From NCBI RefSeq assembly GCF_019396325.1, contig NZ_JAHKRO010000059.1, positions 1 through 57,120 of the forward strand: DNA of 57,120 nt. The letters run 5' to 3'. This DNA comes from Nonomuraea ceibae. Lineage in GTDB: Bacteria; Actinomycetota; Actinomycetes; Streptosporangiales; Streptosporangiaceae. The position numbers were made by a program, and so were the translations under genes. The notes under the pieces were generated by a model, which was not told where the DNA came from, did no database searches, and saw only the letters and a list, made by a program, of their open reading frames with translations. Positions 1 through 8,900 of the stretch are shown here, one piece after another; the stretch's first letter is position 1; each line of letters begins with the position of its first letter.

Positions 1-27
1 CTGCCCCATCATCCCAGCCCCGGGGCC

Positions 28-55
28 CGGTGCGGCCTCCCGGGAGGCCGCACCG
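28..55 (-). terminator. Palindromic terminator after the MMPL/DrrAB operon
   Basis: Positions 28-55 form a perfect 28-bp palindrome made of two 14-base arms without a spacer (the right arm reads GGGAGGCCGCACCG). It sits six bases beyond the stop codon of the leftward MMPL gene. There is no T-run, which is common for actinobacterial terminators. It probably ends the transport operon and may mark the left edge of the gene cluster. Confidence 0.65.
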
Positions 56-60
56 CCCGG

Positions 61-2136
61 TCACCGGGTGCCGACGGGGCTCTCCGCCGGCGCCGGGCTC
101 CCGGACGCGGGGACGGGCAGCCTCGGCCACCAGACCCGCCAGTCCAGCAGCAGCGCCACCCCCGGCACCAGCACCGAGCGCACCAGCAGCGTGTCGAGCA
201 GCACGCCGAACGCCACCAGCAGGCCGAGCTCGATCATGAACACGAGCGGCAGCGTCGCCATCGCGCCGAACGTCGCGGCCAGCACCACGCCCGCCGACGT
301 GATCACGCCGCCGGTCGTCACCAGGGCCCGGACCACCCCGCGCGGCGTGCCGATCCGCGCGCTCTCCTCCCGCGCCCTGGTCATCAGGAAGATGTTGTAG
401 TCCACGCCCAGCGCCACCAGGAACAGGAAGCCGAGCACGACCAGCGTGGGATCCAGCCCCGGCAGGCCGAGCACCTGGACGAAGACGAACGTCATCACGC
501 CCAGCGCCGCCGCGAACGAGACCACCACCGTGGCGATCAGCACCAGCGGCGCCACCACCGAGCGCAGCAGCAGGCCCAGCACCAGCGACACCACGAGGAG
601 GATGAGCGGGATCAGCCTGCGCTCGTCGGCGGCGGCGGCCTTGATCGTGTCGAGGTTCTGCGCGCTCGGCCCGCCCACCCGGGCGCTCGGGTCGACGGCC
701 GCGATCCGGGCGCGGAGCGTCTCGATGGCGGCGTACTCCGGCGGGGTGTCCGGCTTGTGCCGCAGGAGCACCGCGAACTCGGTCAGCCCGTTGCCGAGCT
801 GGCCCTTGGTGATCTGCGAGACGCCCGGCGTGGACTGCGCGGCGGCCCGCAGCCGGTCGCCCGTCTCCGCCTTGCCGATCACGATGAGCGGCTGCCCGCC
901 GAGGTCGGGGAAGTGCGCGGGGATCTGCTGCAGCCCGCTGATGGACTCCGGCTTGTTGACGAACTGGTCCATCTGGCGCAGCGGGCTCGCCGGGGTCAGC
1001 AGGCCCAGCGCCATGACGCCGAGCAGCAGCAGCGACCCGGCCACGGCGGTCACCCGGCGGCGCGCCACCGCCTCGCCCAGCCGCGACCACAGGCTGGACG
1101 CGCTCGGCCCCGGGTCGCCCAGGCGCGGGATCCTCGGCCAGAACGCGGGCCGCCGCAGCAGCACCAGCACCGCGGGGAACAGCGTCAGCATCGCGGCGAG
1201 CGCGCTCAGGATCGCCACCGTGGCGACCGGGCCGAGCCCCTTGAGGCTGTTCATGTCGGCCGCGAGCAGGCACAGCAGCCCGGCGATCACGGTGGCGGCG
1301 GAGGCGACGACGGCCGGGGCGCTGCGCCGCAGCGCGGTGCCCATGGCCGACAGCGGCTCGTCCTGGAGGCGCAGCTCCTCCCGGTAGCGGGCGACGATCA
1401 GCAGCGCGTAGTCGGTCGCCACCCCGAACACCAGGATGATGAGGATCGCCGAGTTCTGGTCGCTGACCGTCAGCCCGAACGCCTCCACCAGCAGGTACGC
1501 GCCCGCCTGGGAGAGCACCACGGCCGCGCCCGCGCACAGCAGCGGGATGAGCCACAGCAGCGGGCTGCGGTAGGTCAGCACCAGGATCAGGGCCACCACG
1601 ATCGTGGCCGCGATCAGCAGGCTCTCGTCGATGCCGTCGAAGACCGTGTCGATGTCGGCCTCGATCCCGCCGGGGCCCGACACCTTCACGTCCAGGCCGG
1701 CGGGCCGCTCGGCCACGACGGCGCGCATGCCGTCGATGTAGGTCGCGGGCGCGCCCCGCTCGGACGGGACGGACGCGATGGTGAACGCCGCCTTCCCGTC
1801 GGGCGACAGGTCCACCTTGCCCTCGTTCGGCGGGGGCACGCCCGGCTTGCCGAACCGGGCGATCAACGTGTCGAGATGCCGCTTGACCGTGTCCTTGTCC
1901 TCCTGGGTGAGCCCGCTGTCGCGCACGTACACGATCAGGAACTCGTAGTCCTGGCCGCGCGGGAGCCGCGTCTCCAGCGCGGTCACCTGCGTCGACTGGG
2001 CGCTGGACGGCAGATAGTCCACGACGCTGTCGCTCTTGACGCCGTCGAGCCTGGCCGCCAGCGGCAGGGCGCCCGCGACCAGGGCCGCCCAGATAACGAT
2101 CATCACCCAGGGCAGTGCCTTGCGGGTGCGGTTCAT
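61..2136 (-). CDS. MMPL/RND-family exporter
   Basis: 691-residue integral membrane protein of the MMPL branch of the RND superfamily (actinorhodin-transporter-like), proton-driven and located in the plasma membrane. An N-terminal transmembrane helix is followed by an extracytoplasmic loop, a helix bundle containing the family-type segment GVATDYALLIVARYREE, a second loop and a second bundle containing GVDYNIFLMTRAREE. This two-fold symmetry is typical, as is the length. The start at MNRTRKALPWVM is supported by an AAGGAG eight bases upstream; longer in-frame extensions lack family sequence. It is the last gene of a leftward run with drrA- and drrB-like genes, 29 bases after the permease. It probably exports the polyketide or confers self-resistance (inference). 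Confidence 0.9.
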   Translation of the reverse strand: MNRTRKALPWVMIVIWAALVAGALPLAARLDGVKSDSVVDYLPSSAQSTQVTALETRLPRGQDYEFLIVYVRDSGLTQEDKDTVKRHLDTLIARFGKPGVPPPNEGKVDLSPDGKAAFTIASVPSERGAPATYIDGMRAVVAERPAGLDVKVSGPGGIEADIDTVFDGIDESLLIAATIVVALILVLTYRSPLLWLIPLLCAGAAVVLSQAGAYLLVEAFGLTVSDQNSAILIILVFGVATDYALLIVARYREELRLQDEPLSAMGTALRRSAPAVVASAATVIAGLLCLLAADMNSLKGLGPVATVAILSALAAMLTLFPAVLVLLRRPAFWPRIPRLGDPGPSASSLWSRLGEAVARRRVTAVAGSLLLLGVMALGLLTPASPLRQMDQFVNKPESISGLQQIPAHFPDLGGQPLIVIGKAETGDRLRAAAQSTPGVSQITKGQLGNGLTEFAVLLRHKPDTPPEYAAIETLRARIAAVDPSARVGGPSAQNLDTIKAAAADERRLIPLILLVVSLVLGLLLRSVVAPLVLIATVVVSFAAALGVMTFVFVQVLGLPGLDPTLVVLGFLFLVALGVDYNIFLMTRAREESARIGTPRGVVRALVTTGGVITSAGVVLAATFGAMATLPLVFMIELGLLVAFGVLLDTLLVRSVLVPGVALLLDWRVWWPRLPVPASGSPAPAESPVGTR

Positions 2137-2165
2137 CGGTGGAACTCCTTCGTCGGTGACGCCGG

Positions 2166-2939
2166 TCATCCGGACCTGCGCCGGAACCGGTGGATGGCGA
2201 GCGGCGCGAAGAGCGCGGTCAGGGCGGCGATCCACACGGCCGACCACATCAGCGGCCGGGCCACCTCCCCGCCGAGCAGCAGCCCGCGCATGGTGTCGGC
2301 GACCGACGTGACCGGGTTGAGGTTCACCCAGACCTGCAGCCAGCCGGGCATGGTCTCCGTCGGCACGAACAGGTTGCCGGTGAAGGCCAGCGGAAGAATG
2401 ATCAGGAACGCGAACTCCGACGCGCTCTCCGCCGCGCGCACGGTCAGCCCCAGCAGCGCCGACCCCCACGACATGGCGAAGCCGAAGCACAGCAGCACCA
2501 CGACCGCCGCGAGCGTCTCCAGGACGCCGGTCCGGATGCGGAAGCCCAGCAGCATGCCGACGACCATCAGGACGACGATGGACAGCAGGTAGCGGACCAT
2601 CTCGCCGAGGATCGCCCCGGTCAGCGGGGAGAAGCGGGCGATCGGCAGGCTGCGGAACCGGTCGTAGACGCCTTTCTTGAAGTCGGTGCCGAGCGCGGTG
2701 CCCAGCCGCATCGTGGCGAACAGCGTGGCCTGCACGAGCATGCCCGGCAGCGCGAACTGCAGGTAGTCGCGCCAGTCGCCCTTGATCGCGCCGCCGAACA
2801 CGAACGTGAACAGCAGCACGATCACGATGGGCTGGACGACCAGCTCGATGATCTCCTCGGGGTTGGTCTTCAGGTGCAGCAGGCTGCGCCGGGTCAGCGT
2901 CAGCGTCTCGCGCGCGCCGGCGACGGGAACGGTGGTCAT
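2166..2939 (-). CDS. ABC-2 type permease (DrrB family)
   Basis: 257-residue permease with about six transmembrane helices, matching the daunorubicin-resistance DrrB/ABC-2 family. It starts MTTVPVAGARETLTLTRRSL, followed by a cytoplasmic N-terminal segment (LHLKTNPEEIIELVVQPIV) and ends with HRFRRR. GAGGAG lies five bases before the ATG. The ATPase gene ends 28 bases upstream and the MMPL gene starts 29 bases downstream, so the three are probably co-transcribed. With the ATPase it should form a drug exporter; substrate assignment to the cluster product is inferred from position. Confidence 0.9.
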   Translation of the reverse strand: MTTVPVAGARETLTLTRRSLLHLKTNPEEIIELVVQPIVIVLLFTFVFGGAIKGDWRDYLQFALPGMLVQATLFATMRLGTALGTDFKKGVYDRFRSLPIARFSPLTGAILGEMVRYLLSIVVLMVVGMLLGFRIRTGVLETLAAVVVLLCFGFAMSWGSALLGLTVRAAESASEFAFLIILPLAFTGNLFVPTETMPGWLQVWVNLNPVTSVADTMRGLLLGGEVARPLMWSAVWIAALTALFAPLAIHRFRRRSG

Positions 2940-2967
2940 CGGGACTCCTCGGTGGATGCGGGCCGGC

Positions 2968-3972
2968 TCACGGCTCGGCGCGACCGGCGGCGGCCTCGCG
3001 CGCGGCGGCGGCCGTGCCCGCCGGACTCGCCGGGCTCGTCGTGGCCGCGCGGTGCCCGGTCAGGGTCAGGAACACCTCGTCCAGGCTCGGCCGCCGCAGC
3101 GCCAGCTCGGCCACCTGGACGTCGGCCAGGTCGAGCCTGAGGACCACGGCCCGCAGCACGTCCGGGTCGGCGACGGGCACGCTCACCCGCCGGTCCTCGA
3201 CCGTGGCCGGGCCGCGCGCGATCTCGCCGAGGATCGTGGCGACCTCCCCGAGGTCCCGCTCGTTCGCCGGCCACACCTCCAGCACCTGGCCGCCGATCTT
3301 GCTCTTCAGCTCGAACGGGGTGCCGTCGGCGATGACGCGGCCGTGGTCGAACACCACGATCCGGTCGGCGAGCTGGTCGGCCTCCTCCAGGTACTGGGTG
3401 GTCAGCAGCACCGTCGTGCCGTCGGCCACCAGGGCGCGGATCACGTCCCAGAGGCCGTCGCGCGCCGCCGGGTCCAGGCCCGTCGTCGGCTCGTCCAGGA
3501 ACAGCACCTGCGGCCGGCCGATGAGGCTCGCGGCCAGGTCGAGCTTGCGCCGCATGCCGCCCGAGTACGTCCCCGCCGCCCGCCTGGCCGCCTCCGTCAG
3601 GCCGAACTGCTCCAGCAGCTCGAAGCTGCGCAGCCGCGCGGTCTCCCTCGGCAGGCCGAGCAGCCGGCCGATGACCAGCAGGTTGTCCAGGCCGCTGATG
3701 ATCTCGTCCACGGCCGCGTACTGGCCCGTCAGGCCGATGACCTTCCGCACCTTCGCGGCCTGCCTGACCACGTCGAACCCGCCGACCTCGGCGACGCCGC
3801 CGTCCGGGCGGGTCAGCGTGGCCAGGATGCGGACGGCCGTGGTCTTGCCGGCGCCGTTCGGGCCGAGCACGCCCAGCACCTCACCCGCTCGCGCGGCGAA
3901 GCTCACGCCGTCGAGCGCGCGCGTGGAACCGTACCGTTTGCCGAGGTCGTCGGCCCGGATGGCGTAGGTCAT
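2968..3972 (-). CDS. ABC transporter ATPase (DrrA family)
   Basis: 334-residue ABC ATPase with the C-terminal extension typical of DrrA proteins. Visible motifs are Walker A GPNGAGKT, signature YSGGMRRKLDLAASL, Walker B VLFLDEPTTGLDP and a switch His in LLTTQYLEEADQLADR. The start at MTYAIRADDLGKRYGS follows AAGGAGG with five bases spacing. The 100-base gap before it carries 11-bp-spaced repeats (see 4026-4076), so it may begin its own transcription unit although the preceding genes run in the same direction. It energises the adjacent DrrB-like permease. C-terminal residues are Ala/Arg rich. Confidence 0.92.
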   Translation of the reverse strand: MTYAIRADDLGKRYGSTRALDGVSFAARAGEVLGVLGPNGAGKTTAVRILATLTRPDGGVAEVGGFDVVRQAAKVRKVIGLTGQYAAVDEIISGLDNLLVIGRLLGLPRETARLRSFELLEQFGLTEAARRAAGTYSGGMRRKLDLAASLIGRPQVLFLDEPTTGLDPAARDGLWDVIRALVADGTTVLLTTQYLEEADQLADRIVVFDHGRVIADGTPFELKSKIGGQVLEVWPANERDLGEVATILGEIARGPATVEDRRVSVPVADPDVLRAVVLRLDLADVQVAELALRRPSLDEVFLTLTGHRAATTSPASPAGTAAAAREAAAGRAEP

Positions 3973-4025
3973 GGCCACCTCCTTACGTGTGTGGGTGTGA
4001 TCTGAGACGAGGATCGTCGGCGGCC

Positions 4026-4076
4026 CTGTCCCCGCCCGCACCCCGTGCTGTCCCGGGGCTGTCCCGGTCCTGTTAC
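4026..4076 (-). promoter_or_regulatory. 11-bp-periodic GGGACAG repeats upstream of drrA-like gene
   Basis: Read on the minus strand, heptamers begin every 11 bases: GTAACAG (4076-4070), GGGACAG (4065-4059), GGGACAG (4054-4048), a weaker GGGTGCG (4043-4037) and GGGACAG (4032-4026). Direct repeats with an 11-bp period are the arrangement bound by SARP-type activators. Eight bases further on is ACGATC (GACGAT one base shifted), a weak -10 candidate, then a start codon 40-odd bases later. The array overlaps the last four bases of the upstream flavin reductase gene. The heptamer differs from the TSGAG type at the other cluster promoters, so a different regulator is possible. Confidence 0.5.
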
Positions 4077-4549
4077 GGCGAGCCGAGCCGGTGGAAGGCG
4101 CGGTTGAAGTAGATGAGCGGGTCGCCGTGGCGGAAGCGCACCCAGGTGACCCGGCCCAGCAGGAGCATGTGGTCACCGGCGTCGTAGCGGTCCTCGATCG
4201 CGCACTCGACCACGCACATCGCCGCCTCGACCGCCGGCAGCCCGGCCGGGGTCTCGCGGGCGACGCCGGAGCCGAACTTGTCCGCGGCGGTGTTGGCGAA
4301 GCGCAGCGCCACCTCGTCCTGGCCGTCGCGCAGCATGCTGACGGCGAAGCTCTCGCACGCGGCGAAGACCGGGTAGCAGTTGGCCGACTGGGCCAGGCAC
4401 ACCAGCAGCAGCGGCGGGCTGAGCGAGACCGAGCAGAAGGACGTGGCGGTGAACCCGTACGGCTCGCCGTCCCCGCCGACGGTGGTGACCACGGTCACGC
4501 CGCTGGCGTAGGCGGCCATGGCCGAGCGGAAGGCGTCTGACGAGGTCAT
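4073..4549 (-). CDS. Flavin reductase (HpaC-like) for a two-component monooxygenase
   Basis: 158-residue flavin-reductase-like domain protein, the usual full length. The N-terminal block MAAYASGVTVVTTVGGDGEPYGFTATSFCSVSLSPPLLLVCL is the flavin-binding signature of the HpaC/ActVB group, which reduces FMN or FAD with NAD(P)H and passes the free reduced flavin to a partner oxygenase. Its ATG overlaps the stop of the KAS III gene (4546-4549), so the two are translationally coupled. The most likely partner is the acyl-CoA-dehydrogenase-fold oxygenase at 28487-29578, at the other end of the cluster (inference). Confidence 0.88.
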   Translation of the reverse strand: MTSSDAFRSAMAAYASGVTVVTTVGGDGEPYGFTATSFCSVSLSPPLLLVCLAQSANCYPVFAACESFAVSMLRDGQDEVALRFANTAADKFGSGVARETPAGLPAVEAAMCVVECAIEDRYDAGDHMLLLGRVTWVRFRHGDPLIYFNRAFHRLGSP

Positions 4550-5547
4550 GGAAGGTGCACGACCTGTCCGGCGTAGTTGAGCCCGGCGCCGAACCCCATG
4601 AGCAGCGCCGCGTCACCGGACGCCGCCCGCCCCGAGCGCAGCAGCGCTTCCATGGCCAGCGGGATGGACGCCGCCGAGGTGTTGCCGCTGACGACCACGT
4701 CGTCGGCGACCGCGACGTGGTCCGGCAGGCCGATCCTGGCCGCCAGGATCTCGATCATGCGCAGGTTCGCCTGGTGCGGGACGAACGCGGCCAGGTCACC
4801 CGGGGCCAGCCCGGCCAGCTCCAGCGCCCGCCGCCCGGCGGGCACCGCGTGCTCCACCGCCCACCGGAAGACGCGCCGGCCGTCCATCTTCATCCTCGGC
4901 GGCGGCAGCGTCGGGTCGGCGCGGAAGGCGCCCCACCCGGTGTTCATGCGCAGCGCGTCCCGCGACGACCCGTCCGCGCCGCGCACCACCGGGCCGATCC
5001 CCGGCGCCGCCGACGGCCCCACCACGACCGCGCCCGCGCCGTCGGCGAACAGGAACGCGATGCCCCGATCGGTGGGGTCGACGATGTCGGTCATCCGCTC
5101 CACCCCGGCGACCAGCACGTACCTGGCCTGCCGGGTCGAGACCATGTCACCCGCGATCGCCAGCGCGTGACAGAACCCCGCGCACGCCGCCGACACGTCG
5201 AACCCCGCCGAGCCCGTCGCCCCCAGGTCGGCCGCCACCGTGACGGCCAGGGGCGGCGTCTGCACCAGGTTCGACATGCTGGCCACGATCACGCAGTCGA
5301 CCTCGCCCGCCCCGACGCCCGCGTGCCGCAGCGCCGACCGGGACGCCGACACCGCCATCACCGCGAGCGTCTCGTCCTTCTCGGCGAAGCGGCGGCTGCG
5401 GATGCCGGAGCGGGTCTCGATCCACTCCTCCGTCGAGTCGATCCACTCGCAGATCTCCTTGTTGCTGACCACGCGTCGCGGCCGGTGGACGCCCACCCCG
5501 AGAATCCGGCTGTGCGTCCGCGGTGCCGCCAGAAGCTGGCTGGTCAT
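4546..5547 (-). CDS. Beta-ketoacyl-ACP synthase III (starter-unit KAS III)
   Basis: 333-residue FabH-type thiolase-fold enzyme. The catalytic triad is intact: Cys122 in SAACAGF, His258 in VPHQAN and Asn289 in VVSGNTSA. In type II PKS clusters such enzymes (ZhuH, FrnI, BenQ, DpsC types) make the first condensation with a non-acetate acyl-CoA. It stands divergent from a dedicated ACP gene and overlaps the flavin reductase gene. An AAGGAGG lies 12 bases before the ATG. The divergent promoter region holds two arrays of SARP-like heptamers. Starter acid identity cannot be read from sequence. Confidence 0.93.
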   Translation of the reverse strand: MTSQLLAAPRTHSRILGVGVHRPRRVVSNKEICEWIDSTEEWIETRSGIRSRRFAEKDETLAVMAVSASRSALRHAGVGAGEVDCVIVASMSNLVQTPPLAVTVAADLGATGSAGFDVSAACAGFCHALAIAGDMVSTRQARYVLVAGVERMTDIVDPTDRGIAFLFADGAGAVVVGPSAAPGIGPVVRGADGSSRDALRMNTGWGAFRADPTLPPPRMKMDGRRVFRWAVEHAVPAGRRALELAGLAPGDLAAFVPHQANLRMIEILAARIGLPDHVAVADDVVVSGNTSAASIPLAMEALLRSGRAASGDAALLMGFGAGLNYAGQVVHLP

Positions 5548-5600
5548 GGCAGTCTCGGACCTCCTTGCGTCGGTGTCGGGCGCATGCTCGCGAGCTCCGG

Positions 5601-5663
5601 TGGAGGGCAGATCGAGGACCGCTGGAGGAAGCCCGCCTCCAGCCCGTCTCCAGAGGTTCTCCA
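5601..5663. promoter_or_regulatory. Two opposed triplets of SARP-like heptamers (KAS III / ACP divergent promoter)
   Basis: On the plus strand TGGAGGG (5601), TCGAGGA (5612) and TGGAGGA (5623) start exactly 11 bases apart. On the minus strand TGGAGAA (5663-5657), TGGAGAC (5652-5646) and TGGAGGC (5641-5635) are also 11 apart. SARP activators such as ActII-ORF4 and DnrI bind TCGAGNN direct repeats with this spacing. The two triplets point toward the two divergent genes. The hexamers eight bases beyond each triplet read TCCAGC, which is a poor -10, so the exact start sites are unclear. Confidence 0.65.
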
Positions 5664-5687
5664 GCGCCGCCCGTCAGCCTGGCCGGC

Positions 5688-5948
5688 ATGACGGAGTTCA
5701 CCTTCGACGACCTGAAGCGCGTCGTCAGCACCTGCCTCGGCACCACGGAGGCGGCCGACCTCACCCCCGAGTCCGCCGACACCCCCTTCGAGGAGCTCGG
5801 CCTGGACTCGCTGGCCCGGTACGAGGTGGCCACGGTGCTCCAGGAGCAGCTCGGCCTGCCCATCCCCGACGAGGACATCGACCGCATGCTCTCCCCCCGG
5901 CAGACGCTGACGTACGTGAACGAAAGGCTGGCCGCCGCCGCGTCCTGA
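5688..5948 (+). CDS. Acyl carrier protein, priming type
   Basis: 86-residue ACP. Phosphopantetheine attachment is at Ser41 in ELGLDSLARYEVATVLQEQLGLPIPDED, the form found in aromatic PKS carrier proteins. A second ACP belongs to the minimal PKS (18794-19036), so this one probably carries the starter-derived chain made by the divergent KAS III, as ZhuG and related ACPs do (inference). No clear Shine-Dalgarno sequence precedes the ATG. The AfsR-like gene begins 28 bases downstream but has its own -10 box. MTEFTFDDLK is the natural domain start. Confidence 0.9.
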   Translation: MTEFTFDDLKRVVSTCLGTTEAADLTPESADTPFEELGLDSLARYEVATVLQEQLGLPIPDEDIDRMLSPRQTLTYVNERLAAAAS

Positions 5949-5964
5949 CCGATCGGCGGTGTCC

Positions 5965-5970
5965 TAGAGT
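5965..5970 (+). promoter_or_regulatory. -10 box TAGAGT for a leaderless AfsR-like mRNA
   Basis: TAGAGT, a strong actinobacterial -10 hexamer, ends exactly six bases before the GTG start at 5977, so the transcript should begin at the start codon. No ribosome binding site is present, which agrees. No convincing -35 is seen. Confidence 0.6.
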
Positions 5971-5976
5971 CGCCCT

Positions 5977-8900
5977 GTGGAGTTTCGGATCCTGGGTCCG
6001 CTCGAAGTGCGGCGCGACGGCCAGCTGATCGAGGTCAGAGGCGCCCGGCTCCGGGCGCTGCTCGTCGTCCTCGGCCTCAATGTCGGCCAGGTGGTCCCGG
6101 CCGACCGGCTGATCGCCGAGCTGTGGGCCGACGGGGCGCCGGTCGACGCCGTCAACGCGCTGCACTCCCTGGTGTCGCGGCTGCGCTCGGCCGTCGGCCG
6201 CGACACGATCGACTCCCGGCTCGGCGGCTACGTGCTGGCGGCCGACCCCGACGACGTCGACGTGCGCCGCTTCGAGCGGCTGGCCGCCGCCGGGCAGGCC
6301 GCGCTCGCCGCGCAGGACCACTCCACCGCCGCCGACCTGCTCGGCCGGGCCCTGGAGCTGTGGCGCGGCCCCGCGCTCCTCGACGTCGCCGACGCCATGT
6401 TCGCCCAGGGCACGATCGCCCGGCTGGAGGAGCTGCGGCTGTCGGCCACCAAGGACCGGATCGAGGCCGACCTCGCGCTCGGCCGGCACGCGACGCTGCT
6501 GCCCGAGATGGAGGCGCTCGTCGCCGCCCACCCGCTGGACGAGCGGCTGCGCGCCCTCCAGATGCGCGCCCTGTACGCCGCCGACCGCCAGGTCACCGCG
6601 CTGGAGGTCTACGAGCAGACCAAGCAGGCGCTGGCCGACGAGCTCGGCATCGACCCCTCGCCCGAGCTGGAGACCACCTACCTGGCCGTGCTCCGGCGCG
6701 ACCCCCTCGTCCGCGGCCGCCGCCAGGAGCGGCGCACCAACCTGCGGGCGGCGCTCACCTCGTTCGTCGGCCGCGACGCCGAGGTCGAGCTCGTCGAACG
6801 CTGCCTGGCCGAGCACCGGCTGACCACGCTCGTCGGGCCGGGCGGCGCCGGCAAGACCCGGCTGGCCCAGGAGGTCGGCGCGCGGGCCGTCCCCCGCATG
6901 CGCGACGGCGTCTGGCTGGTGGAGCTGGCCGCGCTCACCGACCCGGCCGACCTCCCGCAGGCCGTCGCCTCCGTCCTGCACCCGACCGAGGGCATCCTGC
7001 TGACCGGCGCGCGCGACGGCGAGCCGCCCGCCGTCGGCATCGGCCACCTCGTCTCCATGCTGGCCTCCCGCCAGCTCCTGATCGTGCTCGACAACTGCGA
7101 GCACCTGATCGACGACGTGGCCCGGCTCGCCGAGACGCTGCTCGGCTCCTGCCCCGGGCTGCGGCTGCTGGCCACCAGCCGCGAGTCGCTGAACATCGCG
7201 GGCGAGCGGCTCGCCCCGGTGCCGCCGCTCACCGTCCCGCCCGAGGTCACCGGCCCGCCGGGCGCGCTCGCCGCCCCCGCCGTGCGGCTGTTCGCCGACC
7301 GCGCCCTGGCCGTCCTGCCCGGCTTCGCCGTCACCGAGGACAACGTCGACGACGTCGTACGGGTGTGCCGCAGGCTCGACGGGATGCCGCTGGCCATCGA
7401 ACTGGCGGCGGCCCAGATGCGCGTCCTGTCGGTCGACCAGCTCGCCGAACGCCTCGACGACCGCTTCCGGCTCCTCGTCGGCGGCAGCCGCACCGCCTTC
7501 CCCCGCCACCAGACGCTGCGCGCCGTCGTCGACTGGAGCTGGGAACGGCTGGAGCCCGCCGAACGGGCGCTGCTGCGCAGGCTGGCGGTGTTCGCGGGCG
7601 GCGCCACCCTCGAATCCGCCGAGCGGGTCGCGGGCGCCGACGTGTTACCGCCGCTCGGCGCCCTGGTCGACAAGTCGCTGCTGCACGTGTCCCGCGAGCC
7701 CGCCGGCGTCCGCTACCGCATGCTGGAGACCGTACGCCTCTACGCCCTCGAACGCCTGGAGGAGTCCGGCGAACGCGAACGGCTGCGACGGGCGCACGCC
7801 ACCCACTTCACCGAGGTCGCCGAACGCGCCGAGCCCGGCCTGCGCGGCCCCCGCCAGCTCGCCCTGCTGGCCCGCCTGACCGCCGAGCACGACAACCTGC
7901 GGGCCGCGCTGCGCCAGGCCATCGAGACCGGCGACGCCGCCACCGCCGTGCGGCTGGTGGCCGCGCTCGGCTGGTACTGGCGGCTGACCGGCTCACGCGG
8001 CGAGGGCGCCGAATGGACCAGGCAGGCCCTGGCCGCCGGGAAGGACGCGCCGGCTCGCGCCACCGTGCTCGCCCTCCTGCTCGGCGGCCTCGACGCCGGC
8101 CGCGAGCTGGCCGGCCGGGCCCGCGCCGCCGTCGCCGCCTGGCGCAACGAGGGCGAGCCCGGCGGCCACCCCTACCTCACGCTCGTGGAGCCCGCCCTGG
8201 CCATCGCCATGAAGGAGCCGCCGGGCCGCATCGTGGCGCTCGCCTCACGCCACACCGGCGACCCCGACCCGTGGACCAGGGCCACCGCGCTGCTGTGGCG
8301 CGGGCTGCGCCGTCTGGACGACGCCGACGAGCAGGCCGACGCCGACCTCGCGGCGGCGCTGGAGGCGTTCCGGGCCGCGGGCGACCGGTGGGGCATGGCC
8401 TCCGCGCTGCGCGCGACCGCCGAGATCGCCTCCGTACGCGGCGAGTACGCCCGCGCGCGGGCCGCCTACGCCGACGCGCTGCGGCTGTCCGACGAGCTCG
8501 GCGCTCGCCACGAGCGCCCCGCGCTGCTCTACCACCTGGCGGCGATCCAGCTGGAGAGCGGCGACCCCGACGCCGGGCTGGCTTGCCTGAGCGAGGCCCG
8601 GGAGATCGCCGAGGAGCTGGGGCAGCCCGCCACCGTCGCCGGGGTGCACCTGCTGCTGGGCAACCTGGCCCGCCGCGAGGGCGACCTCGCCCGGGCGCGC
8701 GACGAGCTGGCCGCCGCGCTCGCCATCGTCGACGGCAGCGGGCTCGACCTCATGGAGCTGCGCTCGCTCGTGATGACCTCCCTCGGCCTGCTGCACGCCC
8801 GCGAAGGGCTGCTGGAGCAGGCCGAGGAGTCGCACGGCCGGGCCCTGAGCGCCGCCGTGGGCAGCGCCGACGTGCCGATGATCGGCGCCGTGCTGGTCGG

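Noticed and set aside
757..2592. Long open frame on the plus strand opposite the MMPL and permease genes
   Set aside because: Arg/His/Gln-rich low-complexity translation without family features; it is the usual antisense shadow of GC-rich genes.
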